Positions 38,001-50,236 of a DNA stretch of 64,000 nucleotides are shown here, piece by piece. The position numbers and the translations under genes were made by a program. The stretch is from Mactromeris polynyma. Lineage: Eukaryota > Mollusca > Bivalvia > Venerida > Mactridae. The notes beneath the pieces were generated by a model. That model saw nothing but the letters and a program-made list of their open reading frames with translations. It made no database searches and was not told the DNA's origin. Each line of letters starts with the position of its first letter. Position 1 is the first letter of the stretch. The stretch lies in NCBI GenBank assembly GCA_032209605.1, contig JASFXZ010000026.1, positions 6,262,001-6,326,000 on the forward strand, in the 5' to 3' direction.

Positions 38001-38787
38001 ACATAGTTGTCATAGTATTTCCATTTTACGCTTTTATAGATTTTTGATCCATTTTCTTTTTTTTGCTAAAAAGTAATTACATTTTAGTGGATATTTTTTC
38101 TGAATTCTGCAGAACATTTCTACAATTATTCTCATCTTCATATACTCGAATGTTTATTGGGTATATTTTTCTGTCATTTGTCTGTTATTTGTATCAAATC
38201 ATACGTTTGACATGGATTTTTTCATAACATTATCATTAATGTATTTATATCGTCTCAAGTATCGAGCTTTGGATGAAAGTGATTCCGACGAACGTCGAGT
38301 TTTCTCCACAGTGAGGTACTTAGAGGACTATAATCATATGTTTGTATTGTAATATCATAAACGTTTTGTGTAAACATTCGTTGTTACCCTAGTTAATGGT
38401 TTGTATATATAAGGTACTGTAAATATCTCGAGAGAGAGCTAATAGTTATGTATATACTGTATAGAGAACATTGTCAGTGTATATAGTCGACAGCTTATTG
38501 TGATCTTTTTCCCCAAGAGGGACATTTCTATAGAGATTTTCTTTGTTACTATGGCAACCATTCTGAAAGAAAATTGTGCAAATCTTTGCTTTATCATTTC
38601 AAAAAAAACTACAATGTAGCGTTTTTCCTTTTTTCCTTTTACAGAAATCTGATTGTAATTTGTTGACTTTTTTCTCTCTTTATCCTCAGAAATTGTCGTT
38701 AACGATTTTCAAATTGGTTGCCATGGTTACTCTGATTATTTCATGTAGGAAGTTGTTTCTTCTTTGGTCTTGTCTCACTAAAATCTT

Positions 38788-38793
38788 AATAAA
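38788..38793 (+). promoter_or_regulatory. Candidate distal poly(A) signal
   Basis: AATAAA followed about 25 bp later by a GT-rich stretch, the usual layout for cleavage and polyadenylation. It would give a long 3' UTR. Confidence 0.35.
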
Positions 38794-38810
38794 ATGTTAA
38801 CAAATACATA

Positions 38811-39576
38811 AGCGTTGTTTTCACTTCCGACTGATTTTCAGTTTTTATGTGATCATGTGATATCAGACGTCTCATGTTATTAGTATTTGAGATTTTTTCA
38901 GAGCATAACTATAAACTTGACACAAGGAAGTCGTCAAGTTAATTGAAAGACCGTGTTCAGGTATACAACTGTTGCTGTAGATTCGTACAAGGAATATTGC
39001 ACAGGCATGCCTGTATATGTTTATACATATTTGCACTCAATGGATGTAAACACAGCAGGAATAATAAATTAACTAATTTATGAGAATATGATGATCCTGT
39101 TCACCATTGCCAGAAAATATTTATTACCAGAATTTGGGGAAGAGAAAATTAGATAATGTACTTGATCATCCCTTTCTGAAAGTAAACGGAAAGCTGTCTA
39201 ATACAAAGCAAAGAAATGGCAATACATACAGGTGATGATGTCAGAAAACACAAATAGTGTAAAGTAATGACTGGAATTTCGATCACAGTAACTTCTGTCA
39301 GAGAGCATTTACCAGAATTTGACATATAATTACAGAAGTTATACATTTCTAAGTCTGACGAAACTAGACTGTCATGAAGGGGACGTAACTCATAAGTTGT
39401 AGTGTAAAACACAGTATGAGCCATACAAGAATAAGACATACCTGGTGATTGTAAGAAGTCTGATTGAAGTTTTGATGGAACCATGTGATATACTATTATT
39501 GGGTAAGACAACAGTCTATCAGAATAGCATACCTCAATCGACCCGAGCTGTCATGTGATGCTGGATCCAACAAATA
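38811..39576. other. Intergenic, nothing recognised
   Basis: About 770 bp between the last SPEN poly(A) candidate and the first tandem repeat. I see no gene, RNA or repeat in it. Confidence 0.6.
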
Positions 39577-39771
39577 CAGTTATGATAAGGCAATGACCTA
39601 GATCTTGTATGGAATGGCGGTTTCTTGTGTGCAGTTAGGATAAGGCAATGGTTTAGATCTTGCCCAAATTGGCTTCCTGATGTGTACAGTTATGATAAGA
39701 CAATGGTTTAGATCTTGCATGAAATGACGTCCTGATGTGTGCAGTTATGATAAGGCGATGGTTTAGATGGC
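39577..39771. repeat. 55-bp tandem repeat, four degenerate copies
   Basis: Copies start at CAGT in 39577, 39632, 39687 and 39742, each followed by TATGATAAGGCAATGGTTTA or a close variant. The fourth copy is cut short and joins the 36-bp array at about 39772. Confidence 0.9.
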
Positions 39772-42700
39772 GAGAAGCCCAGTTTTGTGAATGTGGCTGT
39801 ATGTGTGGAGAAGCCCAGTTTTGTGAATGTGGCTGTATGTGTGGAGAAGCCAAGTTCTGTGAATGTGGCTGTATGTGTGGAGAAGCCCAGTTTTGTGAAT
39901 GTGGTTGTATGTGTGGAGAAGCCCAGTTCTGTGAATGTGGCTGTATGTGTGGAGAAGCCCAGTTTTGTGAATGTGGTTGTATGTGTGGAGAAGCCCAGTT
40001 TTGTGAATGTGGCTGTATGTGTGGAGAAGCCCAGTTCTGTGAATGTGGCTGTATGTGTGGAGAAGCCCAGTTTTGTGAATGTGGCTGTATGTGTGGAGAA
40101 GCCCAGTTCTGTGAATGTGGTTGTATGTGTGGAGAAGCCCAGTTTTGTGAATGTGGCTGTATGTGTGGAGAAGCCCAGTTTTGTGAATGTGGCTGTATGT
40201 GTGGAGAAGCTCAGTTTTGTGAATGTGGCTGTATGTGTGGAGAAGCCCAGTTTTGTGAATGTGGTTGTATGTGTGGAGAAGCTAAGTTTTGTGAATGTGG
40301 CTGTATGTGTGGGGAAGCCCAGTTTTGTGAATGTGGCTGTATGTGTGGGGAAGCTCAGTTTTGTGAATGTGGTTGTATGTGTGGAGAAGCTCAGTTCTGT
40401 GAATGTGGTTGTATGTGTGGAGAAGCCCAGTTTTGTGAATGTGGCTGTATGTGTGGAGAAGCCCAGTTTTGTGAATGTGGCTGTATGTGTGGAGAAGCCC
40501 AGTTTTGTGAATGTGGTTGTATGTGTGGAGAAGCCCAGTTTTGTGAATGTGGTTGTATGTGTGGAGAAGCCCAGTTCTGTGAATGTGGCTGTATGTGTGG
40601 AGAAGCCCAGTTCTGTGAATGTGGCTGTATGTGTGGAGAAGCCCAGTTTTATAAATGTGGCTGTATGTGTGGAGAAGCCCAGTTCTGTGAATGTGGCTGT
40701 ATGTGTGGAGAAGCCCAGTTTTGTGAATGTGGTTGTATGTGTGGAGAAGCCCAGTTTTGTGAATGTGGCTGTATGTGTGGAGAAGCCCAGTTTTGGGAAT
40801 GTGGCTGTATGTGTGGAGAAGCTCAGTTCTGTGAATGTGGTTGTATGTGTGGAGAAGCCCAGTTCTGTGAATGTGGTTGTATGTGTGGAGAAGCCCAGTT
40901 TTGTGAATGTGGCTGTATGTGTGGAGAAGCCCAGTTCTGTGAATGTGGTTGTATGTGTGGAGAAGCCCAGTTTTGTGAATGTGGTTGTATGTGTGGAGAA
41001 GCCCAGTTTTATAAATGTGGTTGTATGTGTGGAGAAGCCCGGTTTTGTGAATGTGGCTGTATGTGTGGAGAAGCCCAGTTTTATAAATGTGGCTGTATGT
41101 GTGGAGAAGCCCAGTTTTATAAATGTGGCTGTATGTGTGGAGAAGCCCAGTTCTGTGAATGTGGTTGTATGTGTGGAGAAGCCCAGTTCTGTGAATGTGG
41201 CTGTATGTGTGGAGAAGCCCAGTTTTGTGAATGTTGCAATCTGTTTGGAGAAGCCCAGTTTTGTGAATGTGGCTGTATGTGTGGAGAAGCCCAGTTCTGT
41301 GAATGTGGCTGTATGTGTGGGGAAGCCCAGTTTTGTGAATGTTGCAATCTGTGTGGAGAAGCCCAGTTTTGTGAATGTGGCTGTATGTGTGGAGAAGCCC
41401 AGTTCTGTGAATGTGGCTGTATGTGTGGGGAAGCCCAGTTTTGTGAATGTTGCAATCTGTTTGGAGAAGCCCAGTTTTGTGAATGTGGCTGTATGTGTGG
41501 AGAAGCCCAGTTCTGTGAATGTGGTTGTATGTGTGGGGAAGCCCAGTTTTGTGAATGTTGCAATCTGTTTGGAGAAGCCCAGTTTTGTGAATGTGGCTGT
41601 ATGTGTGGAGAAGCCCAGTTTTGTGAATGTGGCTGTATGTGTGGAGAAGCCCAGTTCTGTGAATGTGGTTGTATGTGTGGAGAAGCCCAGTTTTGTGAAT
41701 GTGGCTGTATGTGTGGAGAAGCCCAGTTTTGTGAATGTGGTTGTATGTGTGGAGAAGCCCAGTTCTGTGAATGTGGTTGTATGTGTGGAGAAGCTCAGTT
41801 TTATAAATGTGGTTGTATGTGTGGAGAAGCTCAGTTCTGTGAATGTGGTTGTATGTGTGGAGAAGCCCAGTTTTGTGAATGTGGTTGTATGTGTGGAGAA
41901 GCCCAGTTTTGTGAATGTGGTTGTATGTGTGGAGAAGCCCAGTTTTGTGAATGTGGTTGTATGTGTGGAGAAGCCCAGTTTTGTGAATGTGGCTGTATGT
42001 GTGGAGAAGCCCAGTTTTGTGAATGTGGTTGTATGTGTGGAGAAGCCCAGTTTTGTGAATGTGGCTGTATGTGTGGAGAAGCCCAGTTTTGTGAATGTGG
42101 CTGTATGTGTGGAGAAGCCCAGTTTTGTGAATGTGGTTGTATGTGTGGAGAAGCCCAGTTTTGTGAATGTGGCTGTATGTGTGGAGAAGCCCAGTTTTGT
42201 GAATGTGGTTGTATGTGTGGAGAAGCCCAGTTTTGTGAATGTGGCTGTATGTGTGGAGAAGCCCAGTTTTGTGAATGTGGCTGTATGTGTGGAGAAGCCC
42301 AGTTTTGTGAATGTGGCTGTATGTGTGGAGAAGCCCAGTTTTGTGAATGTGGCTGTATGTGTGGAGAAGCCCAGTTTTGTGAATGTGGTTGTATGTGTGG
42401 AGAAGCCCAGTTTTGTGAATGTGGTTGTATGTGTGGAGAAGCCCAGTTTTATAAATGTGGTTGTATGTGTGGAGAAGCCCAGTTTTATAAATGTGGCTGT
42501 ATGTGTGGAGAAGCCCAGTTTTGTGAATGTGGCTGTATGTGTGGAGAAGCCCAGTTCTGTGAATGTGGTTGTATGTGTGGAGAAGCCCAGTTCTGTGAAT
42601 GTGGTTGTATGTGTGGAGAAGCCCAGTTTTGTGAATGTGGCTGTATGTGTGGAGAAGCCCAGTTTTGTGAATGTGGTTGTATGTGTGGAGAAGCCCAGTT

Positions 42701-45700
42701 TTGTGAATGTGGCTGTATGTGTGGAGAAGCCCAGTTTTGTGAATGTGGCTGTATGTGTGGAGAAGCCCAGTTTTGTGAATGTGGCTGTATGTGTGGAGAA
42801 GCCCAGTTTTGTGAATGTGGCTGTATGTGTGGAGAAGCCCAGTTGTGTGAATGTGGCTGTATGTGTGGAGAAGCCCAGTTCTGTGAATGTGGCTGTATGT
42901 GTGGAGAAGCCCAGTTCTGTGAATGTGGTTGTATGTGTGGAGAAGCCCAGTTTTGTGAATGTGGCTGTATGTGTGGAGAAGCCCAGTTTTATAAATGTGG
43001 TTGTATGTGTGGAGAAGCCCAGTTTTGTGAATGTGGTTGTATGTGTGGAGAAGCCCAGTTTTGTGAATGTGGCTGTATGTGTGGAGAAGCCCAGTTTTAT
43101 AAATGTGGTTGTATGTGTGGAGAAGCCCAGTTTTGTGAATGTGGTTGTATGTGTGGAGAAGCCCAGTTTTATAAATGTGGTTGTATGTGTGGAGAAGCCC
43201 AGTTTTATAAATGTGGCTGTATGTGTGGAGAAGCCCAGTTTTGTGAATGTGGCTGTATGTGTGGAGAAGCCCAGTTTTATAAATGTGGTTGTATGTGTGG
43301 AGAAGCCCAGTTTTGTGAATGTGGCTGTATGTGTGGGGAAGCCCAGTTCTGTGAATGTGGCTGTATGTGTGGAGAAGCCCAGTTCTGTGAATGTGGTTGT
43401 ATGTGTGGGGAAGCCCAGTTTTGTGAATGTTGCAATCTGTTTGGAGAAGCCCAGTTTTGTGAATGTGGCTGTATGTGTGGAGAAGCCCAGTTCTGTGAAT
43501 GTGGCTGTATGTGTGGAGAAGCCCAGTTTTGTGAATGTGGCTGTATGTGTGGAGAAGCCCAGTTCTGTGAATGTGGCTGTATGTGTGGAGAAGCCCAGTT
43601 CTGTGAATGTGGTTGTATGTGTGGAGAAGCCCAGTTTTGTGAATGTGGTTGTATGTGTGGAGAAGCCCAGTTTTGTGAATGTGGCTGTATGTGTGGAGAA
43701 GCCCAGTTTTATAAATGTGGTTGTATGTGTGGAGAAGCCCAGTTTTGTGAATGTGGTTGTATGTGTGGAGAAGCCCAGTTCTGTGAATGTGGCTGTATGT
43801 GTGGAGAAGCCCAGTTTTATAAATGTGGTTGTATGTGTGGAGAAGCCCAGTTTTGTGAATGTGGTTGTATGTGTGGAGAAGCCCAGTTTTATAAATGTGG
43901 TTGTATGTGTGGAGAAGCCCAGTTTTATAAATGTGGCTGTATGTGTGGAGAAGCCCAGTTTTGTGAATGTGGCTGTATGTGTGGAGAAGCCCAGTTCTGT
44001 GAATGTGGTTGTATGTGTGGAGAAGCCCAGTTCTGTGAATGTGGTTGTATGTGTGGAGAAGCCCAGTTTTGTGAATGTGGCTGTATGTGTGGAGAAGCCC
44101 AGTTTTGTGAATGTGGTTGTATGTGTGGAGAAGCCCAGTTTTGTGAATGTGGCTGTATGTGTGGAGAAGCCCAGTTTTGTGAATGTGGCTGTATGTGTGG
44201 AGAAGCCCAGTTTTGTGAATGTGGCTGTATGTGTGGAGAAGCCCAGTTTTATAAATGTGGTTGTATGTGTGGAGAAGCCCAGTTTTGTGAATGTGGCTGT
44301 ATGTGTGGAGAAGCCCAGTTCTGTGAATGTGGTTGTATGTGTGGAGAAGCCCAGTTCTGTGAATGTGGTTGTATGTGTGGAGAAGCCCAGTTTTGTGAAT
44401 GTGGCTGTATGTGTGGAGAAGCCCAGTTTTGTGAATGTGGTTGTATGTGTGGAGAAGCCCAGTTTTGTGAATGTGGCTGTATGTGTGGAGAAGCCCAGTT
44501 TTGTGAATGTGGCTGTATGTGTGGAGAAGCCCAGTTTTGTGAATGTGGCTGTATGTGTGGAGAAGCCCAGTTTTGTGAATGTGGCTGTATGTGTGGAGAA
44601 GCCCAGTTGTGTGAATGTGGCTGTATGTGTGGAGAAGCCCAGTTCTGTGAATGTGGCTGTATGTGTGGAGAAGCCCAGTTCTGTGAATGTGGTTGTATGT
44701 GTGGAGAAGCCCAGTTTTGTGAATGTGGCTGTATGTGTGGAGAAGCCCAGTTTTGTGAATGTGGTTGTATGTGTGGAGAAGCCCAGTTTTGTGAATGTGG
44801 CTGTATGTGTGGAGAAGCCCAGTTTTGTGAATGTGGCTGTATGTGTGGAGAAGCCCAGTTTTGTGAATGTGGCTGTATGTGTGGAGAAGCCCAGTTTTAT
44901 AAATGTGGTTGTATGTGTGGAGAAGCCCAGTTTTGTGAATGTGGCTGTATGTGTGGAGAAGCCCAGTTCTGTGAATGTGGTTGTATGTGTGGAGAAGCCC
45001 AGTTCTGTGAATGTGGTTGTATGTGTGGAGAAGCCCAGTTTTGTGAATGTGGCTGTATGTGTGGAGAAGCCCAGTTTTGTGAATGTGGTTGTATGTGTGG
45101 AGAAGCCCAGTTTTGTGAATGTGGCTGTATGTGTGGAGAAGCCCAGTTTTGTGAATGTGGCTGTATGTGTGGAGAAGCCCAGTTTTGTGAATGTGGCTGT
45201 ATGTGTGGAGAAGCCCAGTTTTGTGAATGTGGCTGTATGTGTGGAGAAGCCCAGTTGTGTGAATGTGGCTGTATGTGTGGAGAAGCCCAGTTCTGTGAAT
45301 GTGGCTGTATGTGTGGAGAAGCCCAGTTCTGTGAATGTGGTTGTATGTGTGGAGAAGCCCAGTTTTGTGAATGTGGCTGTATGTGTGGAGAAGCCCAGTT
45401 TTATAAATGTGGTTGTATGTGTGGAGAAGCCCAGTTTTGTGAATGTGGTTGTATGTGTGGAGAAGCCCAGTTTTGTGAATGTGGCTGTATGTGTGGAGAA
45501 GCCCAGTTTTATAAATGTGGTTGTATGTGTGGAGAAGCCCAGTTTTGTGAATGTGGTTGTATGTGTGGAGAAGCCCAGTTTTATAAATGTGGTTGTATGT
45601 GTGGAGAAGCCCAGTTTTATAAATGTGGCTGTATGTGTGGAGAAGCCCAGTTTTGTGAATGTGGCTGTATGTGTGGAGAAGCCCAGTTTTATAAATGTGG

Positions 45701-47681
45701 TTGTATGTGTGGAGAAGCCCAGTTTTGTGAATGTGGCTGTATGTGTGGGGAAGCCCAGTTCTGTGAATGTGGCTGTATGTGTGGAGAAGCCCAGTTCTGT
45801 GAATGTGGTTGTATGTGTGGGGAAGCCCAGTTTTGTGAATGTTGCAATCTGTTTGGAGAAGCCCAGTTTTGTGAATGTGGCTGTATGTGTGGAGAAGCCC
45901 AGTTTTGTGAATGTGGCTGTATGTGTGGAGAAGCCCAGTTCTGTGAATGTGGTTGTATGTGTGGAGAAGCCCAGTTTTGTGAATGTGGCTGTATGTGTGG
46001 AGAAGCCCAGTTTTGTGAATGTGGTTGTATGTGTGGAGAAGCCCAGTTCTGTGAATGTGGTTGTATGTGTGGAGAAGCTCAGTTTTATAAATGTGGTTGT
46101 ATGTGTGGAGAAGCTCAGTTCTGTGAATGTGGTTGTATGTGTGGAGAAGCCCAGTTCTGTGAATGTGGTTGTATGTGTGGAGAAGCCCAGTTTTGTGAAT
46201 GTGGCTGTATGTGTGGAGAAGCCCAGTTTTGTGAATGTGGTTGTATGTGTGGAGAAGCCCAGTTTTGTGAATGTGGCTGTATGTGTGGAGAAGCCCAGTT
46301 TTGTGAATGTGGCTGTATGTGTGGAGAAGCCCAGTTTTGTGAATGTGGCTGTATGTGTGGAGAAGCCCAGTTTTGTGAATGTGGCTGTATGTGTGGAGAA
46401 GCCCAGTTTTGTGAATGTGGCTGTATGTGTGGAGAAGCCCAGTTCTGTGAATGTGGCTGTATGTGTGGAGAAGCCCAGTTCTGTGAATGTGGCTGTATGT
46501 GTGGAGAAGCCCAGTTTTGTGAATGTGGCTGTATGTGTGGAGAAGCCCAGTTTTGTGAATGTGGCTGTATGTGTGGAGAAGCCCAGTTCTGTGAATGTGG
46601 CTGTATGTGTGGAGAAGCCCAGTTCTGTGAATGTGGCTGTATGTGTGGAGAAGCCCAGTTCTGTGAATGTGGTTGTATGTGTGGAGAAGCCCAGTTTTGT
46701 GAATGTGGCTGTATGTGTGGAGAAGCCCAGTTTTATAAATGTGGTTGTATGTGTGGAGAAGCCCAGTTTTGTGAATGTGGTTGTATGTGTGGAGAAGCCC
46801 AGTTTTATAAATGTGGTTGTATGTGTGGAGAAGCCCAGTTTTATAAATGTGGCTGTATGTGTGGAGAAGCCCAGTTTTGTGAATGTGGCTGTATGTGTGG
46901 AGAAGCCCAGTTCTGTGAATGTGGCTGTATGTGTGGAGAAGCCCAGTTTTGTGAATGTGGTTGTATGTGTGGAGAAGCCCAGTTTTGTGAATGTGGCTGT
47001 ATGTGTGGAGAAGCCCAGTTTTATAAATGTGGTTGTATGTGTGGAGAAGCCCAGTTTTGTGAATGTGGTTGTATGTGTGGAGAATCCCAGTTTTATAAAT
47101 GTGGTTGTATGTGTGGAGAAGCCCAGTTTTATAAATGTGGCTGTATGTGTGGAGAAGCCCAGTTTTGTGAATGTGGCTGTATGTGTGGAGAAGCCCAGTT
47201 TTATAAATGTGGTTGTATGTGTGGAGAAGCCCAGTTTTGTGAATGTGGCTGTATGTGTGGGGAAGCCCAGTTCTGTGAATGTGGCTGTATGTGTGGAGAA
47301 GCCCAGTTTTGTGAATGTGGCTGTATGTGTGGAGAAGCCCAGTTCTGTGAATGTGGCTGTATGTGTGGGGAAGCCCGGTTTTGTGAATGTGGCTGTATGT
47401 GTGGAGAAGCTCAGTTTTGTGAATGTGGCTGTATGTGTGGAGAAGCCCAGTTCTGTGAATGTGGCTGTATGTGTGGAGAAGCCCAGTTCTGTGAATGTGG
47501 CTGTATGTGTGGAGAAGCCCAGTTCTGTGAATGTGGCTGTATGTGTGGAGAAGCCCAGTTCTGTGAATGTGGCTGTATGTGTGGAGAAGCCCAGTTTTGT
47601 GAATGTGGCTGTATGTGTGGAGAAGCCCAGTTCTGTGAATGTGGCTGTATGTGTGGAGAAGCCCAGTTCTGTGAATGTGGC
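39772..47681. repeat. Giant 36-bp minisatellite, about 220 copies
   Basis: 7,910 bp of head-to-tail 36-bp units. One unit can be read as GAATGTGGCTGTATGTGTGG followed by AGAAGCCCAGTTTTGT. Copies are nearly identical. Recurrent variants are GGC/GGT, GGA/GGG, GCC/GCT, TTT/TTC and a double change giving TATAAA for TGTGAA. A rarer unit carries TGCAATCTGTTT or TGCAATCTGTGT in place of GGCTGTATGTGT (near 41231, 41339, 41447, 41555, 43431, 45843). Because 36 is divisible by three, two + frames and two - frames run stop-free for about 2,500-2,670 codons, so open length alone is not evidence of coding. The + frame from 39735 reads CECGCMCGEAQF; see findings. Flanks show no splice, promoter or signal-peptide features that I can support. 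Best current call: an intergenic satellite-like array. Confidence 0.97.
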
Positions 47682-49168
47682 CTTCCTCACTCAACTTTTT
47701 CACCGCACATAAATATAACAGACAAACATTTAAATGTACATGGTTTATTTTAGGGTTTTGTATCAAAGTTATACTTATAGATTAACAATATAATCGAAAT
47801 TATCCACATTTTCCACAATTCTAAAAGAGAGATATAAGTGCTGAATTGTCCCCAAAGTATGTGTGACCTAGGAGGTACAGACCTGTCTGCAAACACTTCA
47901 TTATACAGAACATTAGTGTACTTCCCAGCAATGTTTCTTTATAATCCCTTGTTTCTAACACATAAAATACTGTACTATTGATACTATGAATATGCATGAA
48001 ACTATAAATACCCTCGTCTCTGACCTTGACCTTTGTCAGGTACAGACTCTACATACATAAAACACACCATCTCATGATGTGTAACATTCGTAAAGTATTT
48101 TAGGAATCCCTTAGAAGTAGTAGCTGGGACACTGGGCTCTTATCAGATAACAAAATGACAGTCACCCTGAACCTACATCTGATGAAGTTGCTGGACAGGT
48201 TTATCTAGCTAATATTGAAGTTAAAATACACACCAAAGGGAGGGTAAAAGAGAAACGTGGTCAATATCATAGAATATTGAATCAGTAGCACAAATTCAAA
48301 TTTTCCCCAGCTTACCTCTCACATTTAAGTTATATTTAAGTAAGGGGAGGTAACCAAATTATCAGTTTACTTATTTGTTTCCGAACAGGAATAAGAACTG
48401 AGGAAGACCAAATACTGTCCGGCAAGTCAAAATGGTGTTAAACGCTAAAAAGATGATATTAAGGGTGAGTTTAAATGTATCATTCTCTGAGATGTTTGGC
48501 CCAAAGGACATATCTGGGCGAAATTGAGTTATTAACATTTCTGAATCAATGGATATTTGTAGATCAAAACAACAATTTTTGCAAAATGACATTTTTTCAG
48601 GGAATTAGAGCACTTTTAATATGGTCATCAAGACTACGAAAAATCTGAGTTTCACAAATTTAATACAGCAAATATGTTTTCAGATACAACAATATTTTAC
48701 ATATTAATGAGTATAAATGTGGTTGGTTTGTTACCAAGCTGTCTCTGACCATCAACTGTAAGAATAATGGCATAATACAATATTTGCCTATACAGCTTTG
48801 TACAAGCATAATTATATAATAAAATTTTAAGCGAAGCATGTCCATGCATACGCATATGAGGTAGGGGAAACAGAATTCAAAACTAAACAGTACAGGAAAA
48901 AATTAACTAATACAATTGTAGAGAGATAGCTTACCCCACCCAGTCTATAAAAATCAAACAACTTCATTATAATACAAATATCTGAATACACATATACTCT
49001 GTAAGTACAATGCAAATTCTCATATTTATGTAAAGCATCATACAAATACCCGTATGCTAAAACATATTCAAATAAGGGAATATATACCAATTGCAAACCA
49101 GATCATTATAACATTTACATGAACTAAAATTGATAACAAAACTGGTTTTACAAAAATGAGTGGTCATA
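47682..49168. other. Intergenic, no gene seen
   Basis: Contains only a small foldback of about 42 bp at 48312-48353 (TTACCTC arms). Open frames are short and without motifs. Confidence 0.6.
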
Positions 49169-49171
49169 TTA

Positions 49172-49361
49172 GGCCATGCTTAAAAAACTGTTTGTTGGCG
49201 GTTACACAACCCGGAATTTTAACAGTGGGTAGGTAGGTACCGGTAGGTTTTTTTGGTACTGTAATGGCTTAGACTGAAAAATAATTTCATAGATGAATCT
49301 GAAAATATAAATTGAGCCGTTAGTTGCGTAACTGCCAACAAACAATTTTTTAAGGATGGCC
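49172..49361. mobile_element. PIF/Harbinger-like MITE
   Basis: About 190 bp with inverted ends: GGCCATGCTTAAAAAACTGT at the left, and at the right the reverse complement of GGCCATCCTTAAAAAATTGT. The inverted match continues through TTGTTGGC and the GTTAC/GTTGCG region for about 40 bp. Direct TTA trinucleotides flank both ends (49169-49171 and 49362-49364), the TWA-type duplication typical of PIF/Harbinger. There is no coding capacity. Confidence 0.8.
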
Positions 49362-49364
49362 TTA

Positions 49365-50236
49365 CTTAAAGAAATTATAACACAAGTTGTATGGGCAGAA
49401 ATATGAGTAGAAGTGATGACTGCTCCCATGTTTGTACATGAGGGCTAGAAGTACAGGAAAAACCATTCAACTTGAACATGCAGACAATATGCACATCTAC
49501 TCATGGTAGTGAAGCTTGAATTCGGGTTGGAGGTTACTGAGAAATAATAGGAACAAAAATGTGGGATGGATGCACACACGGACAGACAATGTGGCAGCTA
49601 TATCAATCTCCTTCAGGCAGCATCATTTCAATAGTTCATGAACACAAATGCAATATCATAAATTGAAAATAAATATTTTACTAATCAAAATTAACTTTTT
49701 TGCAAATAACAGAAGTGGCTGACACTGTAAGGCAATTATGATATTTTGTCATATTTTATTGTTATTTAACAGTGAAATATCAAAATAAAACATGGGTGTT
49801 ATTACACCGTCGTGTATGATATAAAATATTATAAACTTGCGGACAAAACGAATCAAACAAAGCTGATTTCATAATAGCTATCACTGCATGTGATTCATAC
49901 CCCCATACTGCTTTGTCCAAGGAAATAAAACAGTCATATTTTCCTTTAATTTTATCTGTAAATAATTAAAGTAACACAAAATAATTGAAAAAACTGATAT
50001 GTGCCAATAATGACAGAGAGCATGCTTCATATAAGTCCAAGGTGCATATATTGTGCAATGCTAGCAAAAATCCTGACCAAATACGTCATCTACATCCTAC
50101 ACTTCTAAGTTTCATTGGAATAAGCTCAAAGTGTAAAAGTAAATTTGAGCGAGTCTTTTTCAGCAATGGCCAAACTCTAGATGACACCAATCTAGCCCCC
50201 CCCCACACAATTTGTTTGAAATAATGTAACACATAT
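49365..50236. other. Intergenic, nothing recognised
   Basis: AT-rich sequence between a MITE and the 34-bp array. A run of nine C lies near 50197-50205. No gene seen. Confidence 0.6.

Larger units (their letters stand above)
34635..38810 (+). other. Probable SPEN 3' UTR and flank
   Basis: No open frame of note follows the SPEN stop. AATAAA hexamers on the + strand occur at 35051, 36971, 37062 and 38788. The last is followed by a GT-rich stretch (GCGTTGTTTTCAC), so a UTR of up to about 4.2 kb with alternative poly(A) sites is plausible. The region is T-rich and AT-rich with short TA runs (about 36206-36223, 37832-37843). Confidence 0.5.

Noticed and set aside
39772..47681. CRISPR-like array
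   Set aside because: Units are contiguous with no unique spacers, and the genome is eukaryotic.
39708..47766. Very long open frames on both strands over the 36-bp array, with LGFSTHTATFTK- and GLLHTYSHIHKT-type repeats on the minus strand and NVAVCVEKPSFV on the plus strand
   Set aside because: A 36-bp unit without stops in a frame stays open for the whole array. The common variants are non-synonymous in these frames, and there is no gene context.
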